From the NCBI GenBank assembly GCA_001587635.1, contig LNJE01000028.1, forward strand, positions 1-8,280: a DNA stretch of 8,280 bases, written 5' to 3'. The first letter of the stretch is position 1; each line of letters opens with the position of its first letter. This stretch comes from Methanofastidiosum methylothiophilum. Its GTDB lineage: Archaea; Methanobacteriota_B; Thermococci; Methanofastidiosales; Methanofastidiosaceae. Under the pieces are notes generated by a model that was given only the letters and a program-made list of their open reading frames with translations, did no database searches and had not been told where the DNA came from. The translations under genes were made by a program, and so were the position numbers. Of this stretch, positions 1 to 6,057 are shown piece after piece.

Positions 1-1
1 G

Positions 2-514
2 TTTGCCGTGATCGTTTTATCAGCAGTAATGTCTACAACAGACAGGCTTATGCTTACAATTGGAAGCTCCGTAAGTTGGGATATTTANAAGAACTTGATA
101 AATCCAAAAGCNGAAGATAAAACCATTACTAACATTAGCAGAATCACTGTTGTGGTAGTAGCTATACTGACACTATACCTTGCTATTAAACCACCTCAAT
201 TACTAGCANTATTAATATGGATGGGAATAGGAATAATGTTATCCTCATTTGTAATGCCTNTACTTGCAGGNNTATACTGGAAGAGAGCNACAAGAGAGGG
301 NGCAATTGCTTCAATGGGAATNGGTTTTGCAACATCNATNATATTTGGATTCATTCACCAATACATAGTCAAACTACCAATGCANTTTAGTATGTACAGC
401 TTTNTTTTATCTGTGATTGCAATGATTGTCGTAAGTCTTCTTACAAAGAGTCCTTCAGAGAAAGTCTTAAAAAATACATTGACCGGACCTTTTATTCAAC
501 AAAAGAAAAGGTGA
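2..514 (+). CDS. Sodium:solute symporter family permease, C-terminal part (5' end outside window)
   Basis: This is the C-terminal third or so of an SSS-family (PutP/PanF-like) permease, which moves a small solute inward with sodium across the cytoplasmic membrane. The frame is open to the left edge, so the true start lies outside. At its left end it carries the family signature AVMSTTDRLML followed by SSVSWDI. In PutP the Ser-Thr pair of this helix contributes to the second sodium site. Four hydrophobic segments follow, at about fragment residues 46-64, 68-92, 100-120 and 128-148, then a short basic tail ending KKR. Codon 29 is TAN and must be TAT or TAC if the gene is intact. The TGA stop overlaps the upstream edge of the ACT gene, so the two are probably co-transcribed. 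The substrate cannot be told from this part: proline, pantothenate and monocarboxylate carriers share these motifs. Confidence 0.85.
   Translation, partial: FAVIVLSAVMSTTDRLMLTIGSSVSWDIXKNLINPKXEDKTITNISRITVVVVAILTLYLAIKPPQLLAXLIWMGIGIMLSSFVMPXLAXXYWKRXTREXAIASMGXGFATXXIFGFIHQYIVKLPMXFSMYSFXLSVIAMIVVSLLTKSPSEKVLKNTLTGPFIQQKKR
509..514 (+). promoter_or_regulatory. Archaeal-type ribosome binding site AGGTGA for the ACT gene
   Basis: AGGTGA matches the archaeal Shine-Dalgarno consensus, being complementary to the conserved 16S 3' end. It contains the stop codon of the symporter. It lies 5 bases before a TTG at 520 and 11 before an ATG at 526. A GTG at 511 lies inside the motif and would have no site of its own. 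The element therefore decides against 511 as the start and suggests that translation of the two genes is coupled. Confidence 0.55.
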
Positions 515-519
515 ATCAC

Positions 520-912
520 TTGAAGATGTTATCAGTATTCATTGAAAACAAACCAAAAAGACTTTCAAAGATAATTGAAGAGCTATCCAAAGAAAAAATA
601 TCAATATCGGGACTTGCAATCGCCGACGCAGGTGATTTTGGAATCGTTAGGCTCATTGTAAACGATGCAGCAAAAGGGGCTTCAATATTGTCAAAACATG
701 AAATGATTGCAAATATACAAGAAGTTATTGGTGTTAATATAGACATTAGCACTGTTTCAGAGATTGCAAAAATACTTGGAGAAAATAACGTTAACATAGA
801 AGATGCTCTTGGTTTCGCTTTCCTTAACAATGAAAAAATACTGGTACTAAAAGTAGATAATAATGAACTTGCTAACAAAATCCTTTCCAAAGAAGGACTA
901 AAAATTTATTAA
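520..912 (+). CDS. Tandem ACT-domain amino-acid-binding protein
   Basis: This is a 130-residue protein made of two ACT domains and no catalytic domain, as in the stand-alone ACT proteins of archaea (COG4747 type). ACT domains bind amino acids or similar ligands at dimer interfaces and act as allosteric switches. ACT 1 covers about residues 3-65, with the typical start LSVFIENKPKRL, then ISGLAIADAGDFGIVRLIV. ACT 2 covers about 68-128, with a helix and strand ending KILVLKV. The TTG at 520 is chosen because AGGTGA lies 5 bases upstream and the product begins MKMLSVF, as family members do; GTG 511 and ATG 526 are alternatives. The symporter upstream overlaps this gene's initiation site, which suggests a role in sensing the transported compound or its metabolite. 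In other archaea such proteins often accompany phenylacetate-CoA ligase or indolepyruvate oxidoreductase genes, neither of which is visible here. Confidence 0.83.
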   Translation: MKMLSVFIENKPKRLSKIIEELSKEKISISGLAIADAGDFGIVRLIVNDAAKGASILSKHEMIANIQEVIGVNIDISTVSEIAKILGENNVNIEDALGFAFLNNEKILVLKVDNNELANKILSKEGLKIY

Positions 913-913
913 T

Positions 914-1423
914 TTATTTTTTTTTACAAAGTAGTAACTCAAGGTATGATCTCCTTTCACTATCTAGAAAAAGCAAGTTAAATAGGCCCTCTATTTTCTC
1001 AACATCTCTTAGATTATCTGATTTTAACTCTACTTCAAGATACTCTCCCAAGTCTTCAACTTCGTCAATTGAAATTATATATTCTTTATACCTATATACT
1101 TTCCTTTTCTTTTTAACTTTTAATACCTCTTTATACCCAAGTTTTTGGAGTATTTGTTCAATTTCCCCCGAAACAAATGCTTCATATTCCTCTCTTGATT
1201 TAGATACCTTGTCTAACTTTGGACCTTTATAGGTTAGAATAACCTTATTATTGGAATACCTTACTCTCAATGCTTCGTCTGTTTCTTTAAAATCCTTGAT
1301 TGGTGAAGAAAAATATATGTCTTCCTCTATTTTTTCTTCAATAAACTCTGCCCTTCTTAAGATCTGATTAATCCTACCTCGTGTATATGTATCTATTTTA
1401 GCCTTCATCTCAAGTTCAAGCAT
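914..1423 (-). CDS. cyaB: CYTH-domain protein, class IV adenylate cyclase (CyaB) family
   Basis: This 169-residue protein is a complete CYTH (triphosphate tunnel) domain. The charged tunnel residues of the fold are visible in order: the N-terminal ExExK (E3, E5, K7), ALRVR (R53, R55), LTYKGP (K66), SREEYE (77-82), KKKRKVYRY (K104 to R111), SIDEVEDLGEYLEVE (D120, E121, E128, E130, E132) and a final RRSYLELL. The order and length fit the archaeal CyaB/TIGR00318 group. Class IV cyclases make cAMP from ATP, but close relatives hydrolyse thiamine triphosphate or inorganic tripolyphosphate, and sequence alone does not decide. No signal peptide or membrane segment is present, so it is cytosolic. It is transcribed alone. 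Its stop codon is one base from that of the convergent ACT gene, and its start lies 28 bases from the divergent methyltransferase. No ribosome site precedes the ATG, which fits a leaderless transcript. Confidence 0.85.
   Translation of the reverse strand: MLELEMKAKIDTYTRGRINQILRRAEFIEEKIEEDIYFSSPIKDFKETDEALRVRYSNNKVILTYKGPKLDKVSKSREEYEAFVSGEIEQILQKLGYKEVLKVKKKRKVYRYKEYIISIDEVEDLGEYLEVELKSDNLRDVEKIEGLFNLLFLDSERRSYLELLLCKKK
917..925 (+). terminator. Oligo-T terminator of the symporter-ACT unit
   Basis: A run of nine T begins 4 bases after the ACT stop codon. Archaeal RNA polymerase terminates at such T-runs without needing a hairpin. The run lies inside the convergent cyaB gene, where it encodes the C-terminal lysines. 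Confidence 0.6.
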
Positions 1424-1444
1424 AAGTTATTTTAATGTAATTCT

Positions 1445-1453
1445 ATTTTATAT
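1445..1453 (-). promoter_or_regulatory. TATA box of cyaB
   Basis: ATATAAAAT on the minus strand is centred 26 bases upstream of the cyaB start codon. This is the usual archaeal TATA-to-transcription-start distance, so the message would begin at or next to the ATG. The box overlaps the annotated start codon of the divergent methyltransferase gene. Confidence 0.5.
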
Positions 1454-2414
1454 GTTTGTTGATTTAATGAAGTTAAGTGATATAGCAAGAGAATATGGAT
1501 ACAACTTTGATAATCTTAAGAGATACAATGAAATGTTTGGGGATAAACTACCCAAGTTTTTGGAATCTAATGAAAAGGAGAACAAGGACTCAATTAGAGT
1601 AAATACAATTAAGATCTCAAAAAATGAGCTTTTTACAAGACTCATAGAAAAGGGTTTTGTGCTAAATGATATTAATGATTTCGGTTTTATTATTGAAGAA
1701 TCTAAATTTTCCATTTCTTCTACTGTTGAAAATCTTCTTGGATATTTTTACATCCAAGGGGTAGCCGAAATGACAGTTTCACCAATTCTCTCTCCAAATA
1801 AAAATGACTTTGTCATAGATATGTGCGCCGCTCCAGGAGGTAAAACAACTCATTTGTCTTCTATAATGGAAAACGAGGGTTTGATATATGCTTTTGACAT
1901 TAATAAGAGAAGACTATCTGCGCTGAAGAATAATATTTCTAGATTAGGATGTTTAAACATTGCAGTGTTCAATTTAAGTGGGGAAGAAATAACAAAAATA
2001 AATGATAAGCCAGATAAAATTCTTCTTGACGCACCTTGCACAGGGAGCGGTATAATAAGAAAAGATAGTTTAAGAAAATCTATTAGAACTATCCATGATG
2101 TTATTTTTCTAAGTGAAATTCAGAAAAAACTCCTTAAATCTGCAATTGATAGTTTAAAGGAAAATGGAACTATTTTATATACTACTTGTAGTTTAGAACC
2201 AGANGANAATGAATTTGTTATTCAATGGGCTTTAGATAATTTTNATATAAANCTTTTAAAAATTGATTCAAATATCAATGGANTTCCTCTTGAAAATGGA
2301 TTCACTGAAATATTTGGAAGAAAACTATCAGATGAAATTTCATTATGCAAGAGAACACTCCCACATATTCATGACACCAATGGGCTNTTTATAGCTAAAA
2401 TAACAAAATTTTAG
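1452..2414 (+). CDS. NOL1/NOP2/Sun family RNA (cytosine-5) methyltransferase
   Basis: This 320-residue SAM-dependent enzyme places a methyl group on C5 of cytosine in RNA. Archaeal members of this size mostly modify tRNA (m5C48/49), but rRNA is possible. The family motif SIRVNTIKIS lies at about residues 48-57. The SAM-binding motif DMCAAPGGKT is at 123-132. Motif IV, DAPCTGSG, is at 193-200 with C196, and motif VI, TTCSLEP, starts at 244 with C246. In this family the motif VI cysteine is the nucleophile and the motif IV cysteine helps release the product, so both catalytic cysteines are present. The C-terminal part, after residue 250, contains six ambiguous bases, none at a second codon position. 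No PUA domain is present. ATG 1452 is used; ATG 1467 (MKLSDIAREYG) is an in-frame alternative and neither has a clear ribosome site. The 3' end overlaps the DUF92 stop by 4 bases. Confidence 0.9.
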   Translation: MFVDLMKLSDIAREYGYNFDNLKRYNEMFGDKLPKFLESNEKENKDSIRVNTIKISKNELFTRLIEKGFVLNDINDFGFIIEESKFSISSTVENLLGYFYIQGVAEMTVSPILSPNKNDFVIDMCAAPGGKTTHLSSIMENEGLIYAFDINKRRLSALKNNISRLGCLNIAVFNLSGEEITKINDKPDKILLDAPCTGSGIIRKDSLRKSIRTIHDVIFLSEIQKKLLKSAIDSLKENGTILYTTCSLEPXXNEFVIQWALDNFXIXLLKIDSNINGXPLENGFTEIFGRKLSDEISLCKRTLPHIHDTNGXFIAKITKF

Positions 2415-3145
2415 AAAAAGTGCAGAATCGAACCTAAAATTCCTCCAGCAATAGTTGCCATTATATTTGTATGATTGTTTCCGAAAAAATCATACCATGT
2501 TTCTAGAGTTGCTCCTACCACACTGTCAATATTAGCACCTATAAATCCAGCAATTCCAGTAATAAATATAATACGTATATCCCCTAGTCCGGATAGATAT
2601 GCCACGATTCCTATTAAAAAGGAAACGATAAGCTCAGCAAATTCTCCCAAAAGAGTTACTCCACCATCAACGCCAGTTTCTACAACCTTAAAAGTAGTTA
2701 TTAATCTAGGTTTATAGCTAGATAGCCTTCCTATTTCTCCTCCCGCAGTATCTGCAGCAGCAGTTGCTAAAGATCCAAGAAATCCTAATAGAAAGATGTT
2801 ACTATCTAAATTATAGTGTATCGGAACAACATAGTATAATATCGCAAAAATAGAAGCAACAATGCCGTTCCCTAAGACATTAATATAACTCCTTGCGCCT
2901 TTATTTTTTTCTGCAATACCTTTAAGTTTTTTTTCATCATATCTAAATACAGTGGCAATAGATGCAGTTATAAAAAAGAAAGCTAGAATGAAAAAAAATC
3001 TAAATCCCCCAAAAATTATAATTGGAATTCCAACAAAAATACCAGCGAGAAATCCAGAAAAGTCAACAGCCCTAAATTTAAAAGAAAGTCCTGCAAAAAT
3101 AAGGCAAAAACACGTTGCATAAGCTATATATTCTGGAGTAAGCAT
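2411..3145 (-). CDS. DUF92/TIGR00297 family integral membrane protein
   Basis: This 244-residue polytopic membrane protein belongs to the DUF92 (TMEM19-like) family. Hydrophobic segments lie at about residues 8-22, 30-65, 94-110, 116-133, 172-187, 191-205 and 230-244. The conserved polar motifs are all present: NVLGNG (89-94), ADTAGGEIGRLS (131-142) with PRLIT, VETGVDGGVTLLGE (155-168), NIDSVVGATLE (205-215) and NNHTNIMAT (223-231). A plant member, VTE6, phosphorylates phytyl phosphate, so a polyprenyl-phosphate kinase role in archaea is conceivable; this is inference and the archaeal function is not established to my knowledge. A GTG at 3154 in the same frame is the longest start. ATG 3145 is preferred because GGTGG ends 5 bases before it. 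The gene is divergent from tRNA-Glu, and its stop codon overlaps that of the methyltransferase. Confidence 0.85.
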   Translation of the reverse strand: MLTPEYIAYATCFCLIFAGLSFKFRAVDFSGFLAGIFVGIPIIIFGGFRFFFILAFFFITASIATVFRYDEKKLKGIAEKNKGARSYINVLGNGIVASIFAILYYVVPIHYNLDSNIFLLGFLGSLATAAADTAGGEIGRLSSYKPRLITTFKVVETGVDGGVTLLGEFAELIVSFLIGIVAYLSGLGDIRIIFITGIAGFIGANIDSVVGATLETWYDFFGNNHTNIMATIAGGILGSILHFF

Positions 3146-3150
3146 TGTTT

Positions 3151-3155
3151 CCACC
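3151..3155 (-). promoter_or_regulatory. Ribosome binding site GGTGG for the DUF92 gene
   Basis: GGTGG on the minus strand is followed by 5 bases and then the ATG at 3145. It overlaps the alternative GTG at 3154, which makes the ATG the better start. Confidence 0.5.
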
Positions 3156-3180
3156 GATTAATTTGTATATTTTTATGAAA

Positions 3181-3188
3181 CTTATAAA
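3181..3188 (-). promoter_or_regulatory. Probable TATA box of the DUF92 gene
   Basis: TTTATAAG on the minus strand predicts a transcription start near 3158. That leaves a leader of about 13 bases containing the GGTGG ribosome site. This is the one gene here where a short leader, rather than leaderless initiation, fits best. Confidence 0.4.
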
Positions 3189-3210
3189 ACTATCTTTGGT
3201 AAAAAACCGT

Positions 3211-3222
3211 AAATTTTTTAAG
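3211..3222 (+). promoter_or_regulatory. Possible TATA-like element of tRNA-Glu
   Basis: The A/T-only block AAATTTTTTAAG follows ACCGT and is centred about 30 bases before the mature tRNA 5' end, the expected place for an archaeal tRNA promoter. The sequence departs from a good TATA consensus, so the call rests mainly on position. Confidence 0.35.
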
Positions 3223-3245
3223 TAGGGATTAATGGAGTCTTGTAA

Positions 3246-3320
3246 GCTCCGGTGGTGTAGTCCGGCCAATCATTCGGCCCTCTCGAGGCCGTGACCCGGG
3301 TTCAAATCCCGGCCGGGGCA
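3246..3320 (+). tRNA. tRNA-Glu (anticodon CTC)
   Basis: The 75 bases fold as a full cloverleaf. The acceptor stem GCTCCGG pairs with CCGGGGC (one T-G wobble). The anticodon stem CGGCC/GGCCG encloses the loop CTCTCGA, giving anticodon CTC, which reads GAG (Glu). The T stem CCGGG/CCCGG carries loop TTCAAAT. The D arm, with GTGTAGTCCGGCCAATCAT, is the typical weak archaeal tRNA-Glu form. The discriminator is A, and CCA is not encoded, because CTA follows. No intron is seen. T4 at 3323-3326 may end transcription. The tRNA is flanked by a divergent membrane protein gene and by a gap holding a broken reading frame. A tRNA-Glu(TTC) for GAA must lie elsewhere in this AT-rich genome. Confidence 0.96.
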
Positions 3321-3361
3321 CTATTTTGTAAAACTAATGCCCCATCATGGTTTTTAGAGAA

Positions 3362-3703
3362 TTAAAAGGCTTTTATCAAAATTTTGAATAAAAAAAATAT
3401 TATTATAATTTTTTTAATATTTCTTTTGCTTCAGAAATAATACAAAGCACTTTTCCATTTTTGCGACCTCTTGATTTTGCAGTTTTCCTTAGGTAGTATG
3501 TATACCTCGGGATCTTGAAACTTGCCAACGTATTATGGAACTGTAGATTTGTCAAGGCAAACGCTTTTACTTTAATGTCGAAAGAACTTAACGTCTCCGC
3601 TGTCTTTTTGAATACTTTCGTGGAGCCTATGTGACTATTATAAAAAATTAGCGCCTAATTCCATTTGAACGTAGACAAAAATAATTAAATCCCTAGTCTT
3701 CAC
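3362..3703 (-). pseudogene. Unrecognised small gene, probably frameshifted or decayed
   Basis: The 400 bases between tRNA-Glu and STT3 contain a protein-like minus-strand frame without a usable ATG. From 3654 to the TAA at 3362 it is open for about 96 codons. Readable stretches include STKVFKKTAETLSSFDIKVK, FHNTLASFKIPRYTYYLRKT and NGKVLCIISEAKEILKK, a basic, mixed alpha/beta-looking composition. A second frame just upstream starts at GTG 3703 or ATG 3664, encodes VYVQMELGANF and hits TAA. The two join in one frame if one base is dropped from the A6 run at 3643-3648 (plus strand). The rebuilt product would be about 110 residues. The final 15 or so codons are very AT-rich and may not be genuine. 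GTG 3703 lies 17 bases after the STT3 stop, so it may be read with STT3. I do not recognise the family. It could be a relic, a consensus error, or chance. Confidence 0.42.
3371..3385. repeat. 15-base direct repeat, copy 1
   Basis: TTTTATCAAAATTTT occurs here and again at 7183-7197. Both copies are preceded by GC a base or two upstream. Here it lies in the AT-rich end of the broken frame. Chance is plausible in DNA of this composition. Confidence 0.3.
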
Positions 3704-3720
3704 AAGAAATATAAAAATAA

Positions 3721-5829
3721 CTATCTTAATATTTTGTAAATTTTCACATAGCCATTGTCATACTCAAGTTTGAAGTTCTTAAGACCTGTTTCGTACACTA
3801 TTAGTTTAGCAAATAATGTGTCTTTTAATGAGGGTTGGATCATAATAGCATTTTGAGGATTTAGGTATATTATCTGTGTAATTGATTGAAGATCGTATTG
3901 TATATTCTCATATACAAAGTTTTGTCCTTTTGGATTTTCGACAATAAAATTTGAAACTCCATATCTTTGATTCCCTTGTTCTATGTAGCAGTAAGTTACT
4001 TTATCATCTGTTACAAGATAAAGCCTAGTGTCCCCACTTTCATATATATACGTAGTCACAGATCCTTTTTTAGAAATTCCTTTAAAATAAAAATATGCTG
4101 TATTAAAGACGTTTCTTTGTATTACTGAATTAAGGACGCCTGTTTTTATTAGAAGACTTTGATCAACTATAATATGATTTATTGTAAATCTGTTACCAGT
4201 TTGTTTGTAGGCTTCTTCTTCCATAGAAATCAATTTTGGAATTGCGTTTGAATCTAATGATGCAAGCAATTCTGAATATCCTCTAATCCATGGTCCCATA
4301 CCAGTTCTCATTCCATCTGATATAGTTCGTCTATTCCCAACTGTCTGTATCCAATATCCATAATCCCACCAATTACATACTACTTCTTCTTGGGGAGTAT
4401 TATCATCCAACCAAATCAAAGCTGTGAGCCAGTAATCTGTAAGATGTGGTGTTAAGCTAGTTTTATAGCCATTTGAATTGTATATTGAAGCACCACCAAA
4501 TATAATGAGTATTATGGCGGTAAATGCTAATGCCTTCTTTGAACTTAAATATTTTTGAAAAAATTCAAAGATTCCAATAATGCCTAAGGCTGCGAATATT
4601 GCCAAAGGAATTGCAAAGAAAAAGGCGTTTCTTAACATTTGATATGCCATAAAAGCAGTAAATAAAAAAGATCCCATAAATAGTAGGTTTTCATTAGGCC
4701 TGATTCCATTTTTTATTTGGTATAAAACATATACTGTTCCAATAGCAGCAAATATTGGAAATATAAAAAACTTATCGACTATATCTATAAATGTCATTAC
4801 TTGCCCTTGTCCGGATATTCCATGCACATCTGATAATAATAAAAATGATATTATGTTATATCCAAGGACAAAGTATGCTGCCGCTAATAAAAGAACTGTC
4901 CAAGCAACTAATGTTCCAAAATAATATTTTTTATTTTTAACAAATGCCCTAGTTAAATGCATCAATGCCCCAAAAATAAGGCCCATCATTGAAAGTTCAA
5001 TTCTAAGTTGATCATTTTGGTAAGGAGTAATAAAAACTAAGGCCAACACAAGGCCAATAGCCCCAGATAAAAGAAGCGCCCATGTCGATACATCTCCTTT
5101 TATCTTATCTTTTAGTGTTAGTGATTTATTTTTTTCTTCGGCTGCCACAAGTGGTTGTAAGATAGCATAAATCCCAATTATTATTGGAATAAAAAAGAAA
5201 TTACCGTAAGAATTCGCATAAAGATAAATTGTTAAAATCAATAAAACTCCATAAAGTCCCATAATTTTAATCTTCTTTTCTTTAATAATCAAAACAGCAA
5301 GTAAGAGGCATATTAGGAAGAATGGAGCTCCTAATGTGTCTTTCTCCATAAATCCTCCTGTTGTCCTATAGATAAAAGCAGGTATGATTGCTAAAAAGAA
5401 TGAAGATATAGCTGCAAGGTACTTATTTTTCCAAACAAATAATACTATAAAAAAGGTAATCATAGAACTAGCAAGTCCTAAAACGATTGGTAATCCCATA
5501 TGAACTTTTAAGAGTTCTATTCCGGTAATTTTAGAAATAAATGATGTTAAAATAGGAACTCCTTGCACATCCTCATCTAAGAAGTATCTCACTACAGTTG
5601 GTGCCATTGGATCAATGTTAGGCAAACTACCCCTTAGATAATAAGAAGCTTCTCTTAGAAAATAGTATGTGTCGTAACTCATCATTATACCAAATCTTAA
5701 GGACCAACTCCTAAGATAAGCACCAATAGATAGGGAAACAGCTAAAAATAGGCTAATAAAATAATTCTCATAAGGTATTTTTATCCTATTTTTAGATTCT
5801 ATCTTATTGATATATTTCTTTTTTGCCAT
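3721..5829 (-). CDS. aglB: STT3/AglB-type dolichyl-phospho-oligosaccharide protein glycotransferase
   Basis: This 702-residue single-subunit oligosaccharyltransferase transfers a lipid-linked glycan to Asn in N-x-S/T sequons of exported proteins, acting at the outer face of the membrane. About 13 membrane helices fill residues 22 to 450. The first metal-site loop has MSYDTYYFLREA with D53, and a second DxD-like motif is E162-K-D164. The external-loop TIxE motif is represented only by TFID at 346-349, with Asp in place of Glu. R400 lies in the conserved QMLRNAFFF stretch. The soluble domain holds WWDYGYW (487-493), which reads the sequon +2 Ser/Thr, and a DK-like motif, D556 to K562, in VDQSLLIKTG. 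The C-terminal domain after WWDYG is about 210 residues, so this is a short-form AglB. No other glycosylation gene is in the window. ATG 5829 follows a TATA box at the leaderless distance. Confidence 0.95.
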   Translation of the reverse strand: MAKKKYINKIESKNRIKIPYENYFISLFLAVSLSIGAYLRSWSLRFGIMMSYDTYYFLREASYYLRGSLPNIDPMAPTVVRYFLDEDVQGVPILTSFISKITGIELLKVHMGLPIVLGLASSMITFFIVLFVWKNKYLAAISSFFLAIIPAFIYRTTGGFMEKDTLGAPFFLICLLLAVLIIKEKKIKIMGLYGVLLILTIYLYANSYGNFFFIPIIIGIYAILQPLVAAEEKNKSLTLKDKIKGDVSTWALLLSGAIGLVLALVFITPYQNDQLRIELSMMGLIFGALMHLTRAFVKNKKYYFGTLVAWTVLLLAAAYFVLGYNIISFLLLSDVHGISGQGQVMTFIDIVDKFFIFPIFAAIGTVYVLYQIKNGIRPNENLLFMGSFLFTAFMAYQMLRNAFFFAIPLAIFAALGIIGIFEFFQKYLSSKKALAFTAIILIIFGGASIYNSNGYKTSLTPHLTDYWLTALIWLDDNTPQEEVVCNWWDYGYWIQTVGNRRTISDGMRTGMGPWIRGYSELLASLDSNAIPKLISMEEEAYKQTGNRFTINHIIVDQSLLIKTGVLNSVIQRNVFNTAYFYFKGISKKGSVTTYIYESGDTRLYLVTDDKVTYCYIEQGNQRYGVSNFIVENPKGQNFVYENIQYDLQSITQIIYLNPQNAIMIQPSLKDTLFAKLIVYETGLKNFKLEYDNGYVKIYKILR

Positions 5830-5850
5830 GTCAATAATTTTGAAAGTTAT

Positions 5851-5858
5851 TTTATATA
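5851..5858 (-). promoter_or_regulatory. TATA box of aglB
   Basis: ATATATAAA-like sequence on the minus strand is centred about 26 bases upstream of the aglB ATG. Transcription would start at the start codon. The A/T-only surroundings make the exact edges uncertain. Confidence 0.45.
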
Positions 5859-5940
5859 TTTATCTAATTCACTCAAAATTAAACTTAATATATTTTTACT
5901 TAACGATATACATGTCATTGCTATTGTGGTGTTTCAATTG

Positions 5941-5960
5941 ATAAATATATATAAATTAAA
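5941..5960. promoter_or_regulatory. Orphan TATA-like tract in the aglB upstream spacer
   Basis: ATAAATATATATAAATTAAA follows the 8-base palindrome TCAATTGA (5934-5941). It is TATA-like on both strands. No plus-strand gene follows. On the minus strand it would give aglB a leader of about 95 bases. It may be a second promoter, a small-RNA promoter, or simply AT-rich filler. Confidence 0.2.
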
Positions 5961-5964
5961 AATA

Positions 5965-6012
5965 CTATAGACAGAAAAAAGAATTCATATTTTTCTTGAG
6001 TATTTTCTATAG
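5965..6012. repeat. Inverted repeat CTATAGA / TCTATAG
   Basis: Seven perfectly matching bases at 5965-5971 and 6006-6012 enclose 34 bases. Inside them, AGAAAAAAG at the left faces TTTTTCTT at the right, so the pairing can be partly extended. It lies between the response regulator 3' end and aglB. It could form a weak hairpin or bind a dimeric regulator, but no function is shown. Confidence 0.3.
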
Positions 6013-6031
6013 ATTAATATTCTATTTAAAT

Positions 6032-6037
6032 AAAAAA
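6032..6037 (-). terminator. Oligo-T run after the response regulator gene
   Basis: Six T on the minus strand, within AAATTTTTTATTT, begin about 20 bases after the TAA stop. This is a plausible archaeal terminator. In such AT-rich DNA the specificity is low. Confidence 0.3.
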
Positions 6038-6057
6038 TTTATGCAAAAGATATGACA

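Noticed and set aside
516..890. Long minus-strand open frame opposite the ACT gene
   Set aside because: The product has no family features, and the opposite strand encodes a clear double ACT domain; it is an antisense shadow.
3078..3269. Minus-strand frame running through the tRNA 5' end and the start of the DUF92 gene
   Set aside because: It overlaps the tRNA and the true DUF92 frame, and the product resembles nothing.
3246..3340. Possible mobile-element attachment site at the tRNA-Glu 3' end
   Set aside because: I found no second copy of the tRNA 3' end in the window and no integrase. The broken frame nearby shows no recognisable recombinase motif.
3440..3650. Structured non-coding RNA in the gap after the tRNA
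   Set aside because: GC content is only slightly above its surroundings and no long paired stems were found by eye; the codon-like reading on the minus strand explains it better, though not conclusively.
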